47,312 nucleotides of DNA from an uncultured Nitrospina sp. Its GTDB lineage: Bacteria > Nitrospinota > Nitrospinia > Nitrospinales > VA-1. Within the stretch, counting starts at the first letter, position 1; each line of letters starts with the position of its first letter. The translations under genes and the position numbers were made by a program. Under the pieces are notes generated by a model. The model did not search any database, was not told where the DNA came from, and saw nothing but the letters and a program-made list of their open reading frames with translations. Positions 43,729 through 47,312 of this stretch are shown here, in pieces. Location: the NCBI GenBank assembly GCA_937891765.1, contig CALAGQ010000093.1, positions 1 to 47,312 on the forward strand. Direction: 5' to 3'.

Positions 43729-46700
43729 ATGAGGTTAAACAGACGTAAGTTCTTGCAGGTGAGTGCTGGTGTAGCGACAGCTATGGCATTGACGAGCAAG
43801 AGGGTTGGAGCTCAGCTGAAGCCCGTAGTAAAAGTAGGGAATCCGCTGGAAGCTTATCCTGACAGACGGTGGGAAGAAGTCTACCGTGATCAGTACAAGT
43901 ATGAGCGTTCTTTTACGTATTGTTGTTCTCCGAACGACACCCATCAGTGTCGCGTACGTGGATTCGTACGTAATGGCATCTTGATGCGTATCGAGCAGAA
44001 CTACGATCATCACAAAGTTCGCGATCTGTATGGTAACCAAGCTGATGCTGCGTGGAATCCTCGCATGTGTCTTCGTGGTATGACGTATCCCCGTCGTGCA
44101 TACGGCCCGTATCGGAATAAGTATCCGATGATTCGTGTTGGCTGGAAGCAATGGGCGGACGATGGCTTTCCTTACCTGGACAAGGAAAACCGCGAAAAGT
44201 ATAAGATGACAAGCCGGGGCACAGACGAATTCGTTCGTATGACCTGGGATCAGACCTTCACCTACCTTGCAAAAGGTCACATTGCTGTTGGTAAAGCCTA
44301 CAGTGGTGCTCGTGGCGCACAGCGTCTGAAGAATGAAGGTTACCAGCCTGAGATGATCGAAGCAATGGGTGGATCCGGTCCGCGTACTTTTAAGTATCGC
44401 GGTGGTATGGGTCTTCTCGGCGTTGTCGGAAAGTACGGCATCTACCGGTTGGCTAACAACATGGGTCTGTTGGATTCAATCATCCGTGGTCGTGGTCCTG
44501 GTAAAGTACTGGGCGGACGCGCATGGTCCAACTACACATGGCATGGTGATCAGGCTCCTGGACATTCCTGGACACATGGAATGCAGGCCTCTGATATCGA
44601 CTTCGCTGACCATCGTTATGCGAAGATGACCATTCAGTGGGGTAAAAACCTGATTGAGAACAAAATGCCTGAAGCGCATTGGTATACAGAGATCATGGAA
44701 CGTGGTGGTACGCTCGTTGCTGTCTCTCCTGAGTACAACCCGCCTGCAACTAAAGCGGATTACTGGGTACCGGTTCGTGCAGGTCTTTCTGACATTTCCC
44801 TTTTCTTGGGTTGTGCCAAAATTATCATGGACGAAGGTCTTGTAGATGTTGACTACGTTAAGGACTACACAGATATGCCTCTGTTGGTTCGTACCGATAC
44901 GTTGACTCGTTTGCATCCGGATGAGTTCATTCCGGGTTACAAGGCTCAAGCCCTGCCGAAAGACGGCTTCACCACTAAGTGGATGAAGAACTTTAACCGT
45001 GACATGATGCCTGACTTCACCGTGTGGGATACCACAACGGATAAGCCGGTCGCTATCACGCGCGAAGACATCGGCGCTAAGATGAGAAAGAAAAATATCG
45101 ATCCTGCATTGGACGGTGTTTTTGACATTAAACTCGTAAACGGCAAAACCATCACGGCAATGCCTCTTTATGAGATGTATAAAGTTCATCTGAAGGATTA
45201 CGACGTTGATACGGTTAACCAAATCTGTCACGCTCCGAAGGACTTAATCGTCCGCTTGGCTCGCGACATTGGTACCATCAAACCTGTCCAGATCCATTAT
45301 GGTGAGGGTATTTGTCATTACTTCCACGCAACAATGCATAACCGCGCATCTTATGTTCCTCTGATGCTGACTGGTAATGTTGGTCCTAAGGGATCTGGCT
45401 CTCACACATGGGCTGGTAACTACAAGGCTGGCAACTACCAGGGTTCACATTGGTCTGGACCTGGCTTCGCGGCCATGGTTGCGGAAGATCCTTTCAATCC
45501 GATTCTCGACATCTCCAAGAACGTTGACTGGAAGAATGTTAAGGGTTACCTGAAGGGTGAGGAAGTCAGCTACTGGGCGCATCGTGATAAAGCGCTGATC
45601 GTAAATACCCCGCGCTATGGCCGGAAAGTATTTACAGGACGTACGCATATGCCTACGCCTACGAAGCTGTGTTGGTTTGTTAACGTTAACGTCATCAACA
45701 ATGCTAAGTGGTTCTACGAGCTGGTGTTCAACACGAACAACAACGTAGACATGATCGTAGCTCAGGACATTGAGTTCACCGGTTCTTGTGAGTACAGCGA
45801 CATCGTACTGGCACCGAACAGCTGGGCTGAGTTCGAAAGTTATGAAATCACTTGTGCGTGTTCTAATCCCTTCCATCAGATTTGGGGCGGCACGGGAATC
45901 AAACCTATCTTCGATACCATCGATGATAACTTGATTCATCGTGAATTCTCACGTCGGTTGGGTGAAGTAACTGGTGATAAGCGTTTTGCTGACATCATGA
46001 AGGTTTATGAAGGCAAAGCACCAAACCGCACCAAAGCTATGATTCGTCGGTTGTTCACGACGTCTACAACGGGTATGGGTTATAACATCGACGATATCAT
46101 CAACGGCAAGTATGGTGAGCCGGGATGTTGTCTGTTGCTGTTCAGAACCTATCCTCGGTCTCCCTTCTGGGAGATGTATACGGAGTCTAAACCTTTCTAT
46201 ACGCCTAATGGCCGCATCCAGTTCTACAACGATGAGCCTGAAGCGATTGAATATGGTGAAAACTTCATCGTTCACAGAGAAGGCCCAGAAGCAACGCCTT
46301 ACCTGCCGAACGTAATCGTTTCAACCAATCCTTACATCCGACCGGATGATTACGGGATTCCGGAAGACGAGCAAGATCCGGATCTTCGTCATGTTCGGAA
46401 CATCAAGAAACCTTGGGCAGCAGTACGTACGACCAAGAACTTCTTGTGGGAAAAAGGATACAGGTTCTATTGTGTTACACCTAAATCTCGCCATACAGCG
46501 CATAGTTCTTGGGCAACCACTGACTGGAACATGATCTGGAACAACAACTTTGGTGATCCTTATCGGATGGATAAGCGTTCTCCTGGTGTTGGTGAGTGGC
46601 AGGTACACATGAATCCGTTCTTGTGTAAAGATCTTGGAATCAACGAAGGTGACTATGTCTACTGTGATGCGAATCCAGCGGATCGTCCTTACATGGGATG

Positions 46701-47190
46701 GAAACCTTCAGATCCTCGATATAAAGTGGCACGGCTGATGCTTCGGGCTAAGTACAACCCTGCGTATCCGTACCACACCACCATGATGAAGCATTCATGT
46801 TGGGCTTCTACTGAACGAACCGTTAAGGCGCATGAAGAACGGCCTGACGGACGCGCGATGTCTATGACGACTCCTTACCAGAGTAACTTCCGGTATGGAT
46901 CTCAACAGTCCATCACGCGATCTTGGTTGATGCCTATGCATCAGACTGATAGTCTGTTCCATAAAGCAAAATCCAAGATGAAGTTCAAACACGGCTATGA
47001 GGCCGATAACCATGCGGTTAATGCAACACCAAAAGAAACGCTGGTTAAGTTCTCTAAAGCTGAAGATGGTGGATTACATGGTAAAGGACTCTGGGAGCCA
47101 GTTCGTACTGGTTATACCCCGGAATCACCGTTGAAAGACCGTTTTGCCGAGATGTATCTGGCGGGTCAGTATATCCGTGTGAAAATCTAA
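43729..47190 (+). CDS. nxrA: Nitrite oxidoreductase alpha subunit (Tat-exported, type II DMSO reductase family)
   Basis: A 1153-residue molybdopterin enzyme that oxidises nitrite to nitrate. The start is the ATG of MRLNRRKFLQVSAGVATAMA, with AAGGAGG upstream; the frame is open 18 codons further. The Tat motif RRKFLQ and hydrophobic stretch place it in the periplasm, as in Nitrospira and Nitrospina. Fe-S ligands in the N-terminal region: Cys66, Cys74 and Cys114, with Asp70 where NarG has a Cys. The likely Mo ligand is Asp274 in WHGDQAPGHSW, aligned with NarG Asp222. Codon use is strongly biased to CGT, GGT and GTT, unlike its neighbours, as expected for a very abundant protein. nxrB follows. 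Confidence 0.95.
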   Translation: MRLNRRKFLQVSAGVATAMALTSKRVGAQLKPVVKVGNPLEAYPDRRWEEVYRDQYKYERSFTYCCSPNDTHQCRVRGFVRNGILMRIEQNYDHHKVRDLYGNQADAAWNPRMCLRGMTYPRRAYGPYRNKYPMIRVGWKQWADDGFPYLDKENREKYKMTSRGTDEFVRMTWDQTFTYLAKGHIAVGKAYSGARGAQRLKNEGYQPEMIEAMGGSGPRTFKYRGGMGLLGVVGKYGIYRLANNMGLLDSIIRGRGPGKVLGGRAWSNYTWHGDQAPGHSWTHGMQASDIDFADHRYAKMTIQWGKNLIENKMPEAHWYTEIMERGGTLVAVSPEYNPPATKADYWVPVRAGLSDISLFLGCAKIIMDEGLVDVDYVKDYTDMPLLVRTDTLTRLHPDEFIPGYKAQALPKDGFTTKWMKNFNRDMMPDFTVWDTTTDKPVAITREDIGAKMRKKNIDPALDGVFDIKLVNGKTITAMPLYEMYKVHLKDYDVDTVNQICHAPKDLIVRLARDIGTIKPVQIHYGEGICHYFHATMHNRASYVPLMLTGNVGPKGSGSHTWAGNYKAGNYQGSHWSGPGFAAMVAEDPFNPILDISKNVDWKNVKGYLKGEEVSYWAHRDKALIVNTPRYGRKVFTGRTHMPTPTKLCWFVNVNVINNAKWFYELVFNTNNNVDMIVAQDIEFTGSCEYSDIVLAPNSWAEFESYEITCACSNPFHQIWGGTGIKPIFDTIDDNLIHREFSRRLGEVTGDKRFADIMKVYEGKAPNRTKAMIRRLFTTSTTGMGYNIDDIINGKYGEPGCCLLLFRTYPRSPFWEMYTESKPFYTPNGRIQFYNDEPEAIEYGENFIVHREGPEATPYLPNVIVSTNPYIRPDDYGIPEDEQDPDLRHVRNIKKPWAAVRTTKNFLWEKGYRFYCVTPKSRHTAHSSWATTDWNMIWNNNFGDPYRMDKRSPGVGEWQVHMNPFLCKDLGINEGDYVYCDANPADRPYMGWKPSDPRYKVARLMLRAKYNPAYPYHTTMMKHSCWASTERTVKAHEERPDGRAMSMTTPYQSNFRYGSQQSITRSWLMPMHQTDSLFHKAKSKMKFKHGYEADNHAVNATPKETLVKFSKAEDGGLHGKGLWEPVRTGYTPESPLKDRFAEMYLAGQYIRVKI

Positions 47191-47196
47191 GCAAAA

Positions 47197-47236
47197 GGTG
47201 GCCCTTCCATAAGGGAGGGCCGCCGTTTGGTTTTTT
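47197..47236 (+). terminator. Hairpin and T-run between nxrA and nxrB
   Basis: GGTGGCCCTTCC, loop ATAAG, GGAGGGCCGCC: an 11-pair stem with one bulged T and one G-U, then GTTTGG and six T. The T-run is offset from the stem, so it may be a partial terminator or an mRNA-processing/stability hairpin that sets the A:B ratio. Confidence 0.6.
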
Positions 47237-47271
47237 CAATGTCTAACCAATGTTACTAAGGAGGTACGATA

Positions 47272-47312
47272 ATGCCTGAAGTTTATAACTGGCAGCTAGG
47301 TCGGATGGCCAC
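47272..47312 (+). CDS. nxrB: Nitrite oxidoreductase beta subunit, first codons only
   Basis: ATG with AAGGAGG eight bases upstream, translating to MPEVYNWQLGRMA before the window ends. The start and the position 81 nt after nxrA fit NxrB, the Fe-S subunit that carries electrons from NxrA. Only 13 residues are visible, so the call rests mostly on context. Confidence 0.8.
   Translation, partial: MPEVYNWQLGRMA

Noticed and set aside
43735..47239. Several long frames on the reverse strand of nxrA
   Set aside because: They are shadows of nxrA codon bias, with no start signals and no protein family character.

Overview
The window looks like a chromosomal segment of a nitrite-oxidising bacterium of the Nitrospinota (Nitrospina-like). 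The strongest evidence is a complete Tat-exported nitrite oxidoreductase alpha subunit (nxrA, 43729-47190), followed by the first codons of nxrB. The rest is a Gram-negative housekeeping set (lnt, an lptM-like gene, an RND efflux system, and a gyrB long enough to carry the Gram-negative-type insertion). The species assignment is inference from protein character; no search was run.

Layout. 1-2074: the end of an outer-membrane barrel gene and a convergent cation/proton antiporter. 2219-12298: a leftward block, in transcription order dnaA, gyrB, gyrA, a TPR lipoprotein, serS, two tRNA-Ser genes, a DUF2155 lipoprotein and tRNA-Arg. 12299-13062: a gene-poor gap where gene orientation flips, so the replication origin is probably nearby. 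13063-16733: a response regulator, a frameshifted HTH gene, etfB, a small membrane protein, etfA and rsmG. 16722-24683: two perfect parS sites, parA, parB, a bactofilin, rsmI, a MinD-like ATPase, a second bactofilin, an L,D-transpeptidase, argH and an lptM-like lipoprotein. 24752-31526: a His-rich membrane protein and a czcCBA heavy-metal RND efflux operon. 31714-37992: a DUF484 protein, an ArgA-like acetyltransferase, a flagellar rod-type protein, a small protein with a DnaC-like ATPase, a GemA/Mu gp16-like protein, a response regulator and a lipoprotein with two CcmI-like domains. 38074-42638: a YdfG-type dehydrogenase, lnt, a BFD-like Fe-S protein, an aspartate aminotransferase and coaD. 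42639-47312: a 1.1 kb regulatory gap, then nxrA and nxrB.

The most promising undescribed system is at 19867-23045. A bactofilin and a membrane-anchored L,D-transpeptidase share an N-terminal domain of about 60 residues (about 27 of 62 identical by eye), and both follow a MinD/ParA-like ATPase with an unusually long insertion. The transpeptidase carries this domain on the predicted cytoplasmic side of its single membrane helix. This suggests a scaffold in which a cytoplasmic bactofilin polymer, placed by an ATPase, docks a periplasmic cell-wall cross-linking enzyme. It sits directly downstream of parABS and a first bactofilin.

Other points: a palindromic interspersed repeat of about 46 bp occurs in intergenic regions and also, in frame, inside the gemA-like gene; serS is followed by two tRNA-Ser genes on the same strand; nxrA has a consensus-like sigma-70 promoter, a predicted leader of about 375 nt and a stable hairpin just before its ribosome binding site.
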